This document shows, piece by piece, positions 36,771 through 51,655 of a stretch of DNA of 64,000 nt. The stretch is from Vespa crabro (lineage: Eukaryota; Arthropoda; Insecta; Hymenoptera; Vespidae): positions 1,281,001-1,345,000 of the forward strand of contig NC_060977.1 in the NCBI RefSeq assembly GCF_910589235.1, given 5' to 3'. How positions within the stretch are numbered: the first letter of the stretch is position 1; each line of letters starts with the position of its first letter. Both the position numbers and the translations under genes were made by a program. The notes under the pieces were generated by a model. That model worked only from the letters and a program-made list of their open reading frames with translations, was not told the DNA's origin and searched no databases.

Positions 36771-38431
36771 AGTACGTAGGATCTAAAAAAATTCATCAGT
36801 ATTTTTATTAAATTAATTTCTTATCCTATGAAAAAGGATCTCTTCGCAGGGTAATTGAAGTATGGTTTTTCTTTGTAAATTTTTCTTTCTTTCTTCTTTT
36901 TCTTCTTCTTCTATTACTTTTTTCCTTTGTCTTTTTTTTTTCTTCTTTGGAAAAATGCAGTTTTCAACGACAAGTATCACGCGATGCCTGATATTATATA
37001 TCCTATTACGAGGAAACGTAGCATATCTAGATGTATCAGCGTGTAATTTTCTTTTAAGTAATACACGCATGCAATATGAAGTCACGTATCGCGACGAAAT
37101 AAAAAGAGAAAGGATAAAAAGAAGAAGAAGAAGAAAGAAGGGTAACGTATTCCCGATCGTGATAACGGTAATCGGATTCCATTGATTGTTAGTCAATGTT
37201 CAGTCTACTAGTCGAATCTTTAACGAATCACTCAAATTCTTTTTGAGTTTCAAAGGCATTAGCTCCTCCTCCTCCCTCCAGTTTCTCTTTTATTCTTTTT
37301 TCCATTTTCTTTTTCTCCCTTTTTTCCGCCCTTTTTTTCGCCTTTTTTTCGCCTTTTTTTCGCCCTTTTTTTCGACCCTTTTTTTTCGTCCTTTTTTCTC
37401 TCATCTTTCTTTCCGATCGACCTTCGAGTGACGCAAAAGCGCTGAATAACGCGCGCAAAATGTACGCTTGCCAGCAATGTACGCTATTCGAAACGTTTTT
37501 CCGAACTCATCCTCTTCTTTTATGAAAGAAGAATGCGAACAAGAGGATGCTTTGTGAGCTCTTCTTCTTCTATGTTCCTTGTAAAAAGAAGGTATTGTGC
37601 GATATCCTTGACGATCTTACGACAGATACTTTGGATCATTGATTTTTCAAGGATTTTTGCGTATCTATATCAAATTAGGACTTTTAAATAGGAAACTTCA
37701 AACTACAAAGGAGGAAATAAGATACAACGATGTGAATATTCAATATCATAGCGATTTTCATTTTGAAAAATAAATTAGAACAAAAATTATGTAGATATAA
37801 CCGATTGAAAATTCGTATCATGTCGTAATCATCTTCAAGCCATGAATTGCAAATTGAAAAATATAAAATTAGAAACAAAAAAAAAACAAAAAAAAAACAA
37901 AAAAAAAAAAATAGAATGAAACGTAGATCCAAAGAATTGAAAAATTCATGATCGTAATCGTCATAATAGTCGTGCTCGTAAACTTTTATACATTTTGAAG
38001 TTCAAAGTTCATATCTCGAGCACGATATCAAATTCTTTAATGTAACTGCAACCGCTTGACATTTATGTACATATATACAGAGAAAAATATAACTCGATTA
38101 TGTAGTTTACAAACGACAATATTCATTATTCACATTTACCTATTGATAAATACGTTCGATTGTTAGGACTTTAAATGAACATTATTTGATTCGATTTAAT
38201 TAGAGTAAATATATTATTTTCTCTTTCTTTCTAGATCAATAATTATCGTGCATTAGGTATGTTTCTTAATTCTCGACAGAATGGAGAACTTTGTCTTATT
38301 ACGGATCGATCGCAGTCGTCGGAAGTTTCGATAATAAAGAATTTCGATAAGAAAGAACGCCAAAGTTCTCTTAACTGGCCTCAGTCATTAACAACGAAGC
38401 CCTTTATAACTAATAATATCTCTGAGTTTAA

Positions 38432-38457
38432 CACACACACACACACACACACACACG
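38432..38457. repeat. (AC)n microsatellite
   Basis: Short uninterrupted (AC)n. Confidence 0.9.
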
Positions 38458-38714
38458 TATAAGAATGTTGAATGGAATCGACTTATTGCGATTTTTTACT
38501 ACAGAATTCGATAAAGCACGAATGCTAATTAGACGCAATGTTAATGACTTCATCGTCCGATCAGAACTGACGTAGTTTGGCTTAACGTTTGTAAATCGCT
38601 AAAGGGTAATATTTTTAAATATGGAAAGGTTCCAATAAAAAAAGGAAATAAAAAACAGAACGAAATAAATAAAAAATAAAATTAAACAAAATAAAAGAAG
38701 AGAAACGGAGTGAA

Positions 38715-38747
<33 letters not shown>

Positions 38748-39149
38748 AAACATACGTGCATGTGCAAGCGTGATGCATTCGATGCTGGTAACAGTTATCT
38801 CGTCTGCCCACTTTTTTCTCCAATGAATTCGTTTGAAAGTCGATCGTCGAATACCATTGGTATCATGCTCGACGTAAATCAAGATACACCATCGGCCTCC
38901 CATGTACCAGCTAGCTAGTGAAATTAATCTGATATACCGGGGCCAGTTGGTAATATTTTTGAAGAAACAAAAAAATATGTTTGAAAGAGAGAAAGAGAGA
39001 GTTTCTTTTTTCTTTTTTTGTTTTCATTTTTTATCTCAACGCAACAGTTTTGATCTCGTTGAAATATCATCGATATCGAACAACAATGTTCATTTATTAA
39101 TCGATTTTCTATTAATTATTCGTATTATCTCTTGTTTGGTATTTCAAAT

Positions 39150-39154
<5 letters not shown>

Positions 39155-39214
<60 letters not shown>
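39155..39214. repeat. (CT)n microsatellite, 60 bp
   Basis: Uninterrupted (CT)n; a second imperfect (CT)n tract follows at about 39618-39723. Confidence 0.96.
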
Positions 39215-39216
<2 letters not shown>

Positions 39217-39660
39217 TTCTATAATTTCGTTCATTGACTTCTGTCAAAATCAGCTGATCGAGCTACGTTCACTTTATTAAACAATTTTCACGTTTTCCCT
39301 TTAATCTTCTATGATCGAATTTTTATTTGTACTTATAAACAAAGAAGATAATTATTCAATATTAAATTATAATATTACTATCAGCTGTTATAATAGTTCT
39401 ATACCAATATAATTATATTATACTATTATATAACTCTTTTATGTCAGACAAATAATAATTTTCTATGATATACGAATTAACGATTAAGTTTGCATTGATA
39501 ATACAAAAAAGGAAATATAGAAATACAAACGTATCGATTAGTTGAAAGCAATATAGTATTGCAGAGAACGATACTATGTAATTTTCTTTTCATTTGTTAT
39601 TTTTAAAAATTACACACACTCTCTCTCTCTCTCTGTCTCTCTCCCTCTCTCTCTCTCTCC

Positions 39661-39702
<42 letters not shown>

Positions 39703-40298
39703 ATTTCTCTTTCTCTTTCTCTCTTGCGATTACTTCAATCTATTATTCCTTTCCGAAGTCATCGATCATTAATAATGATAATTGAGAAGATAAATCCATC
39801 GTAGATCTGTTCGACTATGAAATTAATATCCCATCTGCATAGCAATTCGCGTTATTAGTCGTAGGCTATAATAATCGAAGCCATTCAAAGTGGTACTTAG
39901 CACAATGTACATCTCAAAGATAGAAAGAAAGAAAGAAAGAAAGAAAGAAGAGAGAGAGAGAGAGAGACAGAGAAGATAGTTAGATATTTTCTTATGTTCG
40001 AATCTTGCTATTTAAATAGCAAGAGAGAGGGCAATGGGGGGAGGAGAGAGTGTGATCTATCGTAAAAATTCAACAAGCGTACGCTTTCTCTCTGGTTATA
40101 CCATACGCTTACACTTATGCTGACTTGCAGGCATACTTGCTCTTTGCTTTTCAATTCTACCACTAGAAGAAGGATAAGTTGCAACTATAAGATGTGAGAG
40201 GCTATACTGCACGGTGCCAGCACAGTGCACTACTGCACAGGGACGAGAGAAAGGGACGTCTACAGCGTCGAGAAATCGCAACTCGTTGATATTATTCA

Positions 40299-40403
<105 letters not shown>

Positions 40404-41208
40404 TAAAAGTGACAGAGAGTAAGAATGACAAGGAGAAAAAGAGATAGAGAAAGAGTTAGATGGTAAGAAATGTGTCTTCGTTTTAAAGTTAAAGAAAAAA
40501 AAAGGGCTTATCGGTCTTAGCCGATGTTTTTTTTTTTCTTACCGTCGACGATGGGGCAGAGGGAGTATGAAGGGATTACAAAGATGAAAAAGGGAAGCTT
40601 TCGAATATCGAAAACATATGGAATATGTGTTTTGCATAATCAATAGGGACCTGATTCTGTGTTTCTTTCTTTTCTTCTTGTAAAAATTCTCGAATTGTTT
40701 TATCGACGACGAGACTTCGTCAGACGTATTGAACGAATCAGAAGTAACAAGGGGAAAGTTTTTTTTATTTTTTTCCTCCCCCCCACCCTTTTTTTTCTTT
40801 TTTTTTCAAATATAGGATCATATCTGGCAAAAAAAAAAAAAAAAGAGGAATAATGCATCGATAGAAGTTAGCTATATATTTTGAATTTTAATATTCAATA
40901 ACTTCATGTAATAACTTCGAAGTCGCGTATACGCGCTCGTATTTATTTTTATTTTTTGTCGTTATAAAATTATCACAAGGAAAAAAAATTAATCGTTCGA
41001 ATTAATTACAGATACGAAGTATATAATATAATTGTATTAATACAAGTTTATATATTATAAAATGGACGTGACGTATAATCATTTCGAATTGGATAAAAGA
41101 CAAAATTGGATTATAGATGGTTCAAGTTTGATCGGACGTCTCATATTCGAGAAGACAATTTTCTAGTTTTCTTCTTTTTCGTTTCATTTTTTTTCTAATT
41201 CATAGGAT

Positions 41209-41335
<127 letters not shown>

Positions 41336-41514
41336 CGTGATTTTTCCATTTGGATGAACAAATTCAGAGCGTGGAAAATAGCCGACATTGTCTGGCACAG
41401 GTAATCGAACGAGAACAGCGATACGTACTGCAAACGTTGCCGGCTCTGAACGACAATTGGAGAAATAATTGATCAATTTAACGTTACGTGACTGGAACAT
41501 GTTTCGTCGTAGAG

Positions 41515-41518
<4 letters not shown>

Positions 41519-41573
<55 letters not shown>

Positions 41574-41590
41574 AGGAGAGAGAGAGAGAA
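41519..41590. repeat. (GA)n microsatellite
   Basis: (GA)n of about 52 bp, then GGAAGGAGAGA interruptions. Confidence 0.95.
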
Positions 41591-41877
41591 GACAAGTGAA
41601 GGTCCCATGGCGCCAGGGCCACCCTTCCTTTTGCCACTCTCATACCCTATCTCCTCCTTCATCATCTTCTTCTCCTCTTCCTCCTCCCCCTCTTCTTTCC
41701 CCCTTCTACTATTCCTCCTCTACCTTCTCCTTCAACGTTTCTATCTGAGTCGACCGAAATGATCCTTGTCGACAGACTGACAACGATTCAGCTCTCTCGT
41801 AAACATGATCGATGCTAGTCTCTCTCCCCCTTGTTCATTAAAAATGCTCTCTCTCTCTCTCTCTCTCTTTATCTCCC

Positions 41878-41908
<31 letters not shown>

Positions 41909-42530
41909 TTCTATTTTTCGTCAAGCTTTCGTCGTTTTTATCCGTCGAGACACAGGCGATAAAATAAAACGTACAGTGAGTTCGTAAATTAGAAAACGAT
42001 TGGTACCGGGGAGTAATATAAATCGTTGCTGTTTCCAGGATGAAAGAAAAAATGAAAGGAGAGAACCAAGAGATTTTTTCTTTCATAGAAATAATTTTTC
42101 TCTCTTTCTCGTATCTCAGTCGGTGGTTATGGTGATATTGATGGTGGTGATGGTAATGTTGGCGATGGGTCGTCGTGGTAGTAGTGGTGGTGATGGTAGA
42201 TGGTAGCGAGCAGGTGCGCTCTTGTAAAAAAAAAAAAAAAAAGCAAGGGATTTTAGAATAATAGCCCACTCGCGGATAATCAATGGACACACAGGAAGCC
42301 GATTCTCGAGCTTTGTTCGTTTTACAAACGTTGAGTAAAAACATCGTAACATTGTAGTATTAGTACACTCTTTTACGTAGATATAGATAGATAGATAGAT
42401 AGATATAGGTATATGTAACGTTGGTATGTGTATATATGTATGTATTTACATACCAATGTATATACCTTTTCCCAAAAACTCAATGTTTTTCCTCGTTGAA
42501 GAGTGGCTAACGTAATTCTATTAGAACTTG

Positions 42531-42533
<3 letters not shown>

Positions 42534-42580
<47 letters not shown>
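42534..42580. repeat. (AT)n microsatellite
   Basis: Uninterrupted; a (GATA)n tract lies upstream at about 42381-42406. Confidence 0.95.
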
Positions 42581-42587
<7 letters not shown>

Positions 42588-43189
42588 CATCGTCACTGGT
42601 GGGGTTGAATAAAACATTGTTAACTTTTGTAGATTAAATCCAATGCGTGTCTTGCATTTAGAATCTGATGTTCTCTTCTTGCCTTTTCGGTAACGTTCGC
42701 TTTTTGGTGTCTAGTATCGTCTAGAGAATTTCAAAATATCCAGTTGTGGTTATATTTCAAAGAGTAAAAGAACACGAATAAAAAAAAAAGAAGATAGAAA
42801 TAAAGGAAGAAGAAGAAAAGGAAGAAAAATATAATAAGTTTAGCTTCGAAAGTTTATATTTATTTCGATGAGAAAAATACAAGAATACGCTTATCCTACG
42901 TATTCAACGACAACGGTTAACGATCCGAAAATATTGCTTGAAAGCTTAGAGAAGAAGAATAAGAATGAGAAAAAGAAAAAGATGGCTTTCCACGGTTGGT
43001 AGAAAAATAAAAATAAATAAACGAATGAAGGCTCTCGTGATTTTGTGTAGAAAAAAGTACAGGGCAATCAGTTTTCTTCTCTAATTCTTCTTCTTATTCT
43101 TTTTCTTCGTCTTCTTTTCTCTACTTTCTTCTCATCGCCTTGGAAAAATCCCATGTAATGCGGGTAAAAAGAAAAAGCTAGAGAGAGAA

Positions 43190-43236
<47 letters not shown>

Positions 43237-43830
43237 GCAAGAAAGAAAGAGAAAAAAGGAGAGATAGTATTAGAAGAAGACCAAAGAATACGGTATATCC
43301 TTGTCTTTCTCATCGCTGCCATACCCATGAGTTGACCCTCAGGGAAAGAATTATTTTTCTCTCTCTCTTTCTTTCTGTTTTTTTCTCTCTCTCTCTCTCT
43401 TTGCTCTATTGCTTTCTTAACCTCGTTAGGAAATGAAAAGAAAGCCTCTTACCAATGGAAGGAAAAATCCTTAAGAGCGATGGACCGACTACGATCAACT
43501 AACTGCAATCTTTGATCCTATACGGTAATACCCATAGAATAATATCCCTTAACATATATAACATTCTGTTATATTTTATAGCAGATGTAACGTAGATTAT
43601 ACGAATGGATTCGATGATATGAAGGGAAATGCCGTTTCGCTTTCCCTTTTGTCTCGTTCTTATCAAAGAGAGAGAAGTCATTTGTAATACTATAAACTCG
43701 TCGGAGTTAGACTACCAGTTTTGTTGGTGCTCGTTTCTAGTCTTTTTCATATACATTTACATATATATATATATATAAGTTTTGAGGGAGGATGACAAAG
43801 TGTCGCGAATCCAAGTGGAAAAGTGGAACG

Positions 43831-43872
<42 letters not shown>

Positions 43873-43972
43873 ATCTATCTATCTCTCTCTCTCTCTCTCT
43901 CGTTCTTTTAGTTTCCCAAGCTTTGAAACTATAAATGCATACGTTGTAAGTGGATAAGAAAAGGATGTATAT

Positions 43973-44014
<42 letters not shown>

Positions 44015-44746
44015 AGGGTAACAGAGGGAAAGAGAGGGAGAGGGATAGACCGCAGTGCCGTACGAATGGCATCGTCGCTTTTGGCCGTTTGGAATGCGTC
44101 CATTTTCCAGGACGAATCCCGGCATTCCGATTCCCACGGGCAACGAGAGAGACCGTCGAAGGGAACAAGAGAGAAAGAGGGAGAGAGAGAGAGAGAGAGA
44201 GAAAGAGATAGAGAGAGGAAAGGGAAGCAAGTTTCCAAGCGATGCTAAAGCAACGAAACCGAAGGAGCGTTCTGGCGCCGTTGCCGTCCAGACGTGGACC
44301 AGACAATTGAGAACATCCATTTTATCTCCGTCCCTCCCTCTCTTTCCCTCCTACCCTTACTCTCGGCACACTGTTTGCGCGTATTTCGCGTTACCCTCTT
44401 TTATCTCCTTTTCTAGTTTTCGTCCTTTTGTTTTTCACGAATTCGTCCACGAGTTCGATGATCGCGGTTGGACGACGTCACTAAAATTGAAGGGTCTCGT
44501 TCGATCAAACGTCGAGAACTTCTTTTTTTCCTTTCCCCTCTCTCTCTCTCTCTCTCTCTCTCTTTAATTTTTTTTTATCCTCTTTCTTTCCTCCCTATCT
44601 CCCACTCTGCTATCTCCCTTCCTCCCTACTTTCTTTTTTTCGTTTCAAAAATTATTCCATTCCATTTTTTTTTTGTTTTACTTTATTTTCCTTTTCTTTT
44701 TGTCAGATCGCATTTACCTGCGGGTTTATACAGAAATAGAATGTAT

Positions 44747-44791
<45 letters not shown>

Positions 44792-45137
44792 GAGAGAAAG
44801 AGAGAAAGAGAAAGAGATAGAGATAGAGATATCATCATCGTTGACGCGCGTTCATTTTCCTCCGTATCATAGAGCTATCATTCTACGGACACGATTGACC
44901 CAATACAACCGATACCGAGGAATTTTTTTTTTCCTTTCTTCTTTTCTTTCTTTCTGCCTCTCTTTATATATGTACGTCTCCGTTTAATAACACGGACGTT
45001 TGCTTTCCATTAGCACTCTATCGATCATACACGTGGTCGTCAGATCTATCTCATTCTAATTTCATAGGAGAATAAAAAGGAAATCTAGATCTCTGCGAGA
45101 TACATACATACATACATACGTATATACGTATACGTAT

Positions 45138-45152
45138 ACGTATGTATGTATG

Positions 45153-45184
<32 letters not shown>

Positions 45185-45193
45185 TGTATGTAT
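45138..45193. repeat. (TATG)n tetranucleotide repeat
   Basis: About thirteen TATG units after a palindromic CATACATAC / GTATACGTATACGTATAC lead-in. Confidence 0.93.
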
Positions 45194-45551
45194 TTGTATT
45201 ACTTAGGGTTCACGATCAATTTGACGATATTTTTCACTACGCTAAACATAGTGAAAAACGCCTCTATGAAATTGCTGTTTTTCTTTTCTTTTTATTTTTT
45301 ATCTTTTTCCCTTTTTGTCTTTCTCTCTTTCTTTTTTTTCGGCCCCTCCCCCTTCCTATCGTTTTTTCCTTCTGGCAAACGTTTTCAAGGTTCGTGCCGA
45401 GCTAATAGGAAAAGATCGCGTCTCGTTGGGGTTGCTACTACTGCTCTAACATTTCTCTGAGTTTCTTCCCCTTTCCCTATTGCACGGCGCAGTTTTCGAG
45501 CTCGATTTATCATCGTGACGCACGACGGCGGAGGCAGAGGGCGGAACGGCA

Positions 45552-45580
45552 ATGGTGGTGGTGGTGGTGGTGGTGGTGGT
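45552..45580. repeat. (GGT)n trinucleotide repeat
   Basis: Nine to ten TGG units in a GC-richer island. Confidence 0.93.
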
Positions 45581-46140
45581 GCCTGCAATGCACTCTTGTC
45601 TGCTTTCTATACCAAAAACGTGGTAGAGCCAAAGGATAGAAGAGAAGCTTACTAAATTCACCCCCTCGTCCCCCCTCCCCCTCTTCACGATTCCATACCG
45701 CCCTCTTTTTGGTAACAGCCGAAATGTTCTCTCCGTAAAAGTTTTCATCCTGTGAAATTAAGGCGGATCCTCCCTTGAAACTTCCCCATCTCTCTCTTTC
45801 TCACACATACGCATACGTTCTCTTTCTTTCTTTCTTTCTTTCTTTCTCATATAAGCGATTAAGTTTCATCTCGACGCTCGATAAATCCGTCTCGGCTCGT
45901 CGAGTAAAAGAAGAATCCTCGATGCTATTCTCAAAGACAAAAGCCAAGGGTTGACAAGGGGTGATATCGGAAAGTTATTTTATATCGTGAAATCTTTTGT
46001 TTCCTTGTATATGTATGCCGTCCATATTTATTGTAAGCCGTGAAAGAGAAGAGAGGGATGATGATTTTGCAGGAAACGGCCCGTAACAATTTTCGGAAAG
46101 GGAGTAGAACGTAATAAATCATGCTCGATGTGCCCTGACA

Positions 46141-46206
46141 ACCAACTACATACTACTACTATTAATCGTACTACTACTACTACTACTATTACTACTACTA
46201 TTACTG
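46141..46206. repeat. (TAC)n/(TAT)n trinucleotide repeat
   Basis: ACTACTACT units with ATT interruptions. Confidence 0.9.
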
Positions 46207-47362
46207 AAGGATATCGTTTCGTATATGCGAGCGTGTGAAAGTACTGAAGATGAGAGGACACGCATACGTTTTTTAGGAGGGATCGACGCGGACTAATGAA
46301 TCACAGAGGAAAATAAAGGATAAAGGGTGAGAGACGTGAGCGTGGTTGTTCTTTTTTTTTCTTTTTTTTTTTTTTTTGTTGTTGCGAGGAAACCCCTTCA
46401 ATTAGTCAACCGACGCACTTTATAAGAAATAGAAGAAGAAGAAGAAGTAGTGGAAGAAAAAGAAGGAAAAAGGGGATTGCTCTTCGAGTGGACTGCGACA
46501 ATGAAATTCGAATTTTGAGTGAAATATTTTTATTCCGCGTTGCATCCTCTTCGAGTACCACCAATCCACAACAGGCAACGGCGCAGGGGTGTCTCAGAGT
46601 ATAGAGTGGTTGGTTGCCTGTCTGCCTGTTTGCCTGCTACTTGCTTGCTACTTGCTGCTCGTCCTTTCCTCCTGAGCAACCCCTCAAGGGCCACAACGAA
46701 AAAGAAAATAAGAGAAAGAAGGAGCTTCTAAGGACCACCACCATCAACCAGTCAGCCAGCTCTCCTCACCCTCATCCTCTATCCCACCTTTGTAAATTTA
46801 TTCACCGCGAAGGAAAGCTTCTCCTTGTGTAGTTGCCTCTGTTCGATCGTAGACCATTCTGATACTTTCTTCTCCCCTCGAACATAAGCCTATGATTATA
46901 TATCTATCGTATGCGTTTGCACGCAAAGCTTGGATATTTTTGTCTGTTATTTTTTTCTTTTTTTTTTTTTCGTTTGTTTTTCTTTTTTCTATTCTAGATA
47001 TTATCTCCAATGGGAATATCGAAAAGTATAGAGGATAGATCAAAATTTCCTAGATTTTTGTACTTTTACAATCTGGAAAAAATGAAAACAAAAAATACCT
47101 AGTATATAAAGAATTCTCGAAAAGAAATTTATATATTATGATTTTGTAAAAATTTATGTAGAATCTTCTTTGATCCATCAAAATGACTGATGGACAAATC
47201 GTCATATTTCATTCAATATCATCTCTCTCTTTCTCTCTTTCTCTTTGTAAGAATTCTTTATTCGTATTACTATGTATTCCAATCAAGTAGATTCAATTGA
47301 TAAAAACGAAAAAGGATTCTCTCACGGTCGAACGATTAAAACTCAAAAGTTTCAAAGAGAAA

Positions 47363-47410
<48 letters not shown>

Positions 47411-48369
47411 GAGGAGAGAGAGTAAGGCTGCTTTTTAAAATTTCGACGTGTTCGACCGCCGTGAAATTATAAGATTTCTTCCATAAAAGCTTGTAGAAGG
47501 TTGGATTGTGGGTGGGGTTTGGAGTTCGGAGTAGAAGTAGATAGGTAAGAAAGAAATAGAAAAAGAGGAAAAGTTTCTTCGGGGGGAAAAATCCGACTTC
47601 TCTCTTTTCTCCTTTGACTGGCATCTCTCTCTCTCACTCTCTCTTTTTCGCGCACGCTAAAAGAGAGAGTGAAAGAAGGGTGGCTCAGAGGAGTCAGAGG
47701 GGAGGAAGAAAGACGCGAGGACTCGACGGTGTAAAAAGGGCTGCTTTTATTCGACGCGTAGAAAAGTCATAGTCGAGAGAACCACCGAGCGATTTTTTGC
47801 AACCCCCTCCTCTTTTCTTTACCTCTTCCTTCGCCCCTCTATAAAGAAAAAAGAGAATTTTCTTGGCACTGTGTTCTCTCTGTCCGAACATTTTCTCTCT
47901 CTCTCTCTCTCTCTCTCTTGATCCTTTTATTATTTTTTTCTCATCTTTCTTGTTTTTCTTTTTTTTTTTTTTTTTTTTTTTTTTTCCTAACAATTTTCTC
48001 CTTCCCCGTCGCCGATACGTAAACCCTACGTCTCTTCTATCATTTTTCCTATACTGGCTTTTTATTTACGGTGGGTGTTTCCTCTTTTCTCAGACACGAA
48101 AAGCTTGTGGTCCATCAAACACCAAGAAACTTTGATCCCTCTGTATTGCTCCTGCTACTACTACTGCTTACTTCTTTGTCTAGGATTCTTGCGAGTAAAT
48201 CGATGTATCTTTCTTTTCGTTTCTTTTTCTTCTTCTTCTTCTTCTTCTTCTTCTTCTTTAGTTTTTGGTCTTCTTCTTTCTTCTACCTTCTCGAAGAGAA
48301 AGGTAAAGTTACTTAGAGAAATAAAAAGTATGATAAAGCACTTGAAGGCGTCGGGATTTTGAAATGCTA

Positions 48370-48371
<2 letters not shown>

Positions 48372-48409
<38 letters not shown>
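48372..48409. repeat. (AT)n microsatellite
   Basis: Uninterrupted dinucleotide tract; a (TTC)n tract lies upstream at 48228-48258. Confidence 0.93.
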
Positions 48410-48411
<2 letters not shown>

Positions 48412-48775
48412 CCAGTTGAAAATTCAAGAAAAGAAGCTAAAGGTGTATATGTTATATATGTATATAGTACACAGTTGAAATAGAACTAGAAGTAAATACC
48501 TTTTCTACGATGTATATATATATGTGTGCATGTATATATACATATATATATATAGGGTCGATTTTCGTTTATCGATGGTCCGTCTGAGATCGCTAACGTA
48601 AGACGACATAAGGAAATGCATTTTCACGGGGATATTCAAAGATCTAGATATTACGATCGGACAGGTTGATTTCTTTCGTGTAACTTTATTTTTGAGATTT
48701 GAAATGTGAATTTTAGTCGATGGTTACGTAGATATAAATTGACGATACTCAATTTTATTAATCGAATCGATCGAT

Positions 48776-49110
48776 TAAATAAAACATCGTCCTTTGGAAT
48801 AATATTGAAATGAAACATTAAAAAATTTAAACATTAAATAATGGAGATTGGTGATTCATAAACAATATACGATATTGCATTTAATTGGAATTTACGGATT
48901 AATTGTTAAATAAATATAGATCTTTCGGAGTATCGAAATGAAGTATTTTACAAAATATAAAAGAGTATAAGTATGTAAATCGGTGATTTATAAATAACGA
49001 ACAATATTGAAATTGATTAAAATTAATGGGACGTAGAACGATTATCGTTGAAATAAATATTATCTTTTAAAAATATCGTGATATGAAGTATAAAAATAAA
49101 AAAAAATACA
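48776..49110. repeat. Diverged tandem repeat, three units
   Basis: Units start near 48776, 48906 and 49050. The common order is TAAATAAA(A/T), a variable ATCTTT/CCTTTGG box, then ATCGAAATGAAGTATT or ATTGAAATGAAACATT. The first two units continue with GGTGATTCATAAA or GGTGATTTATAAA, AACAATATTGAAATT-like sequence and ATTAATTG. Period is about 130-145 bp. Confidence 0.65.
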
Positions 49111-49532
49111 AAAATACAAAAAAAAATAAAAGAAAAAATACAAAAAATTGACAAAATTATAAGGACACCCGAGTAGGATTTCTCCGAGGTTAAATGATCT
49201 TAAAGATCGATAATGATCCAAAAATAAGTAGTAATCGTTTAGAGAGAATAAGTAATTTAAGAGCGATCCGACGACAGATAAGAGTATTAAAGTTGAAAGG
49301 TTGTTGAAAATCAGGAGGGTAGGAGAGGGGGGATGGTAGAGAAGTACTCGTATTTCCGGCCTGGCAAAAATCGTTTATAGACAAAGATCTATCCTTAGTT
49401 GAAGGAAATGGAAAGCCATAAAGCATATCGTGTTACGTTTAGGCGCCGGGATTTATGGACGTTACAATTTCCCGACCGGTGTTCACCTCATTATTTCCAT
49501 TTTCCGTCATTTTACATTTGCAAAGTTCGTAG

Positions 49533-49537
<5 letters not shown>

Positions 49538-49579
<42 letters not shown>
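49538..49579. repeat. (AT)n microsatellite
   Basis: Uninterrupted dinucleotide tract. Confidence 0.95.
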
Positions 49580-49581
<2 letters not shown>

Positions 49582-49910
49582 ACACTTCTACGATGTACTA
49601 ACCTATGTATGTAAGTACATACAAGTATGTAGATACAAATGTGTATAGCTACGTGCTTGGAATTTTCCATTCGTTCAAGTAACAAAGAGAAAAGAAATAG
49701 AAAGAGAAGAGTAATAGAGTACAGTAGAGTAAGAGTGGAATGGCGAAGAGAGTAGAGGAGAGGAGAGGAAAGGAGTGGAGAGGTGAGGTGAGGAGAGGAG
49801 AGAAGAAGAGAAGAGAAGAGAAGAAAAGAGAAGACTCCTCCAGTCGTGAGATTGCTGAAGCTTGCCCATAGCCAGGTGTTGCTAAGCGAAAGAGAAAAAG
49901 AGACGGAGAA

Positions 49911-49947
<37 letters not shown>

Positions 49948-50720
49948 CAGAGAGAGAACCCGTAGATACCTCTCGTAGATACCTAAAACGCCATATGGTC
50001 GTACCATGACCAGTGCCGTGCGTTAATAAACGAGGTTCCCCTTTCATTTCGTTCGTTTTCATGGCGAAATAGTTTGCAACTTTTTTACGCTACGAGATCT
50101 TTTTTTTTCTTTTTTTTTCTTTTTTTTTTTTTTCATGAGAGAGTACTACTCCCATACTGTTTTTCAAAGGAAGAACTAGAGAGGAACGGAAAATAAATTT
50201 TGATTTTATCACTACCATACAATTTTAATGATTTTCATCGTCTTATGTTTTCAATATATTCACCTTTACTGTTCATGATAGATCATCGTTTCTTGTATTT
50301 AAGGATTACATTATGAGAGAAAACTAAGTGATTCTTGGATTCTTGAAGTCAAAGTTTAAATGTAATTATTTCATCGAAATTTTCCCATCCCTTATTCTAT
50401 GTATATATTGTATAATCTTTCCTTTATTTTCTATCCTTGTTTAATGATCATTTAATATAAGCTATAACGTATGCGAACGATTAATATTGTTGATTCGTAA
50501 ATGGAAACGAGATTAACATTAATTTAAACGTCGATTGATTAATAACGGATAACAAATCTCTCAAGCTTCTCGATACGAATTGAATCGAATTTATCGTTGA
50601 ATTTGCATATCTCGTGCATATTACGGATTTAAAAATTTGTTATTACTAGAATTTGTGGTAATGTTCGTTAGCGTAGCAAAATATATCGTGATAGTATTAA
50701 TGGTAGTAGTAGTAGTAAAA

Positions 50721-50759
<39 letters not shown>

Positions 50760-51340
50760 GTGAGAGAGATCAGGATAAGAAAGCAAAGCAAAAAAAAAAG
50801 TTGTTAATCCAAGTACTGCTTATCGATAATGTCCCACGTACTCTCGATCGATCTTTCTCGATACTCGAGCGAATTCCTACGTCAGTATTTTCGAAGTACC
50901 CTTCAGTAGCGAGAGGATCGACTGGTGAATACCAACACTCGCTTTACTCGAGTACCTTAATCATAGAGAGGTGGAAGTGCAAGGAGGAGGTGGTAGAGGA
51001 GGTGGATTGAAGAGAAGAGCCACTTGAAACATAAGTGTATAGATCGATCGAAATTGGGTTTCACTATTTCCTGATAATCGATGGTCTTCGATAAGTTTAA
51101 AATAATAAATATTTATTTGAACGTATTATATATATATATATATGTATATATATATACATATATATGTGTGTACATGTATATGTAGATGGGTTTATACGTA
51201 GAATGTGACGAAGAAGCGTGCTCGCAATGAAAGCGAATTAGGAAGTTTTGAACACGGTAAATACGAGCGATTTGTCCCCATTGTATGGTATGTAACTCGT
51301 TCGCTAACAAAGTCGAGAGATAATAGGAAGAGAGAGAGAA

Positions 51341-51376
<36 letters not shown>

Positions 51377-51591
51377 CATAATTGCGGTCTGACATTGCAT
51401 CGCGGGAGTGCATAGGGAGCGATGCGTAACATCGCTGTAGAAACGACGAGAGAGAGAAAACGAGAGAGAGAAAACGAGAGAGAAAACGAGAGAGAGAGAG
51501 AGAGAGAAAGAGCCAATAACTCTTTTCCTTCGCGTTTTTACATACATATTATATCATATCATATTTTACTGCAAATATGTGAATATGCATA

Positions 51592-51600
<9 letters not shown>

Positions 51601-51651
<51 letters not shown>
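51601..51651. repeat. (AT)n microsatellite
   Basis: Uninterrupted dinucleotide tract of about 50 bp. Confidence 0.95.
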
Positions 51652-51655
<4 letters not shown>

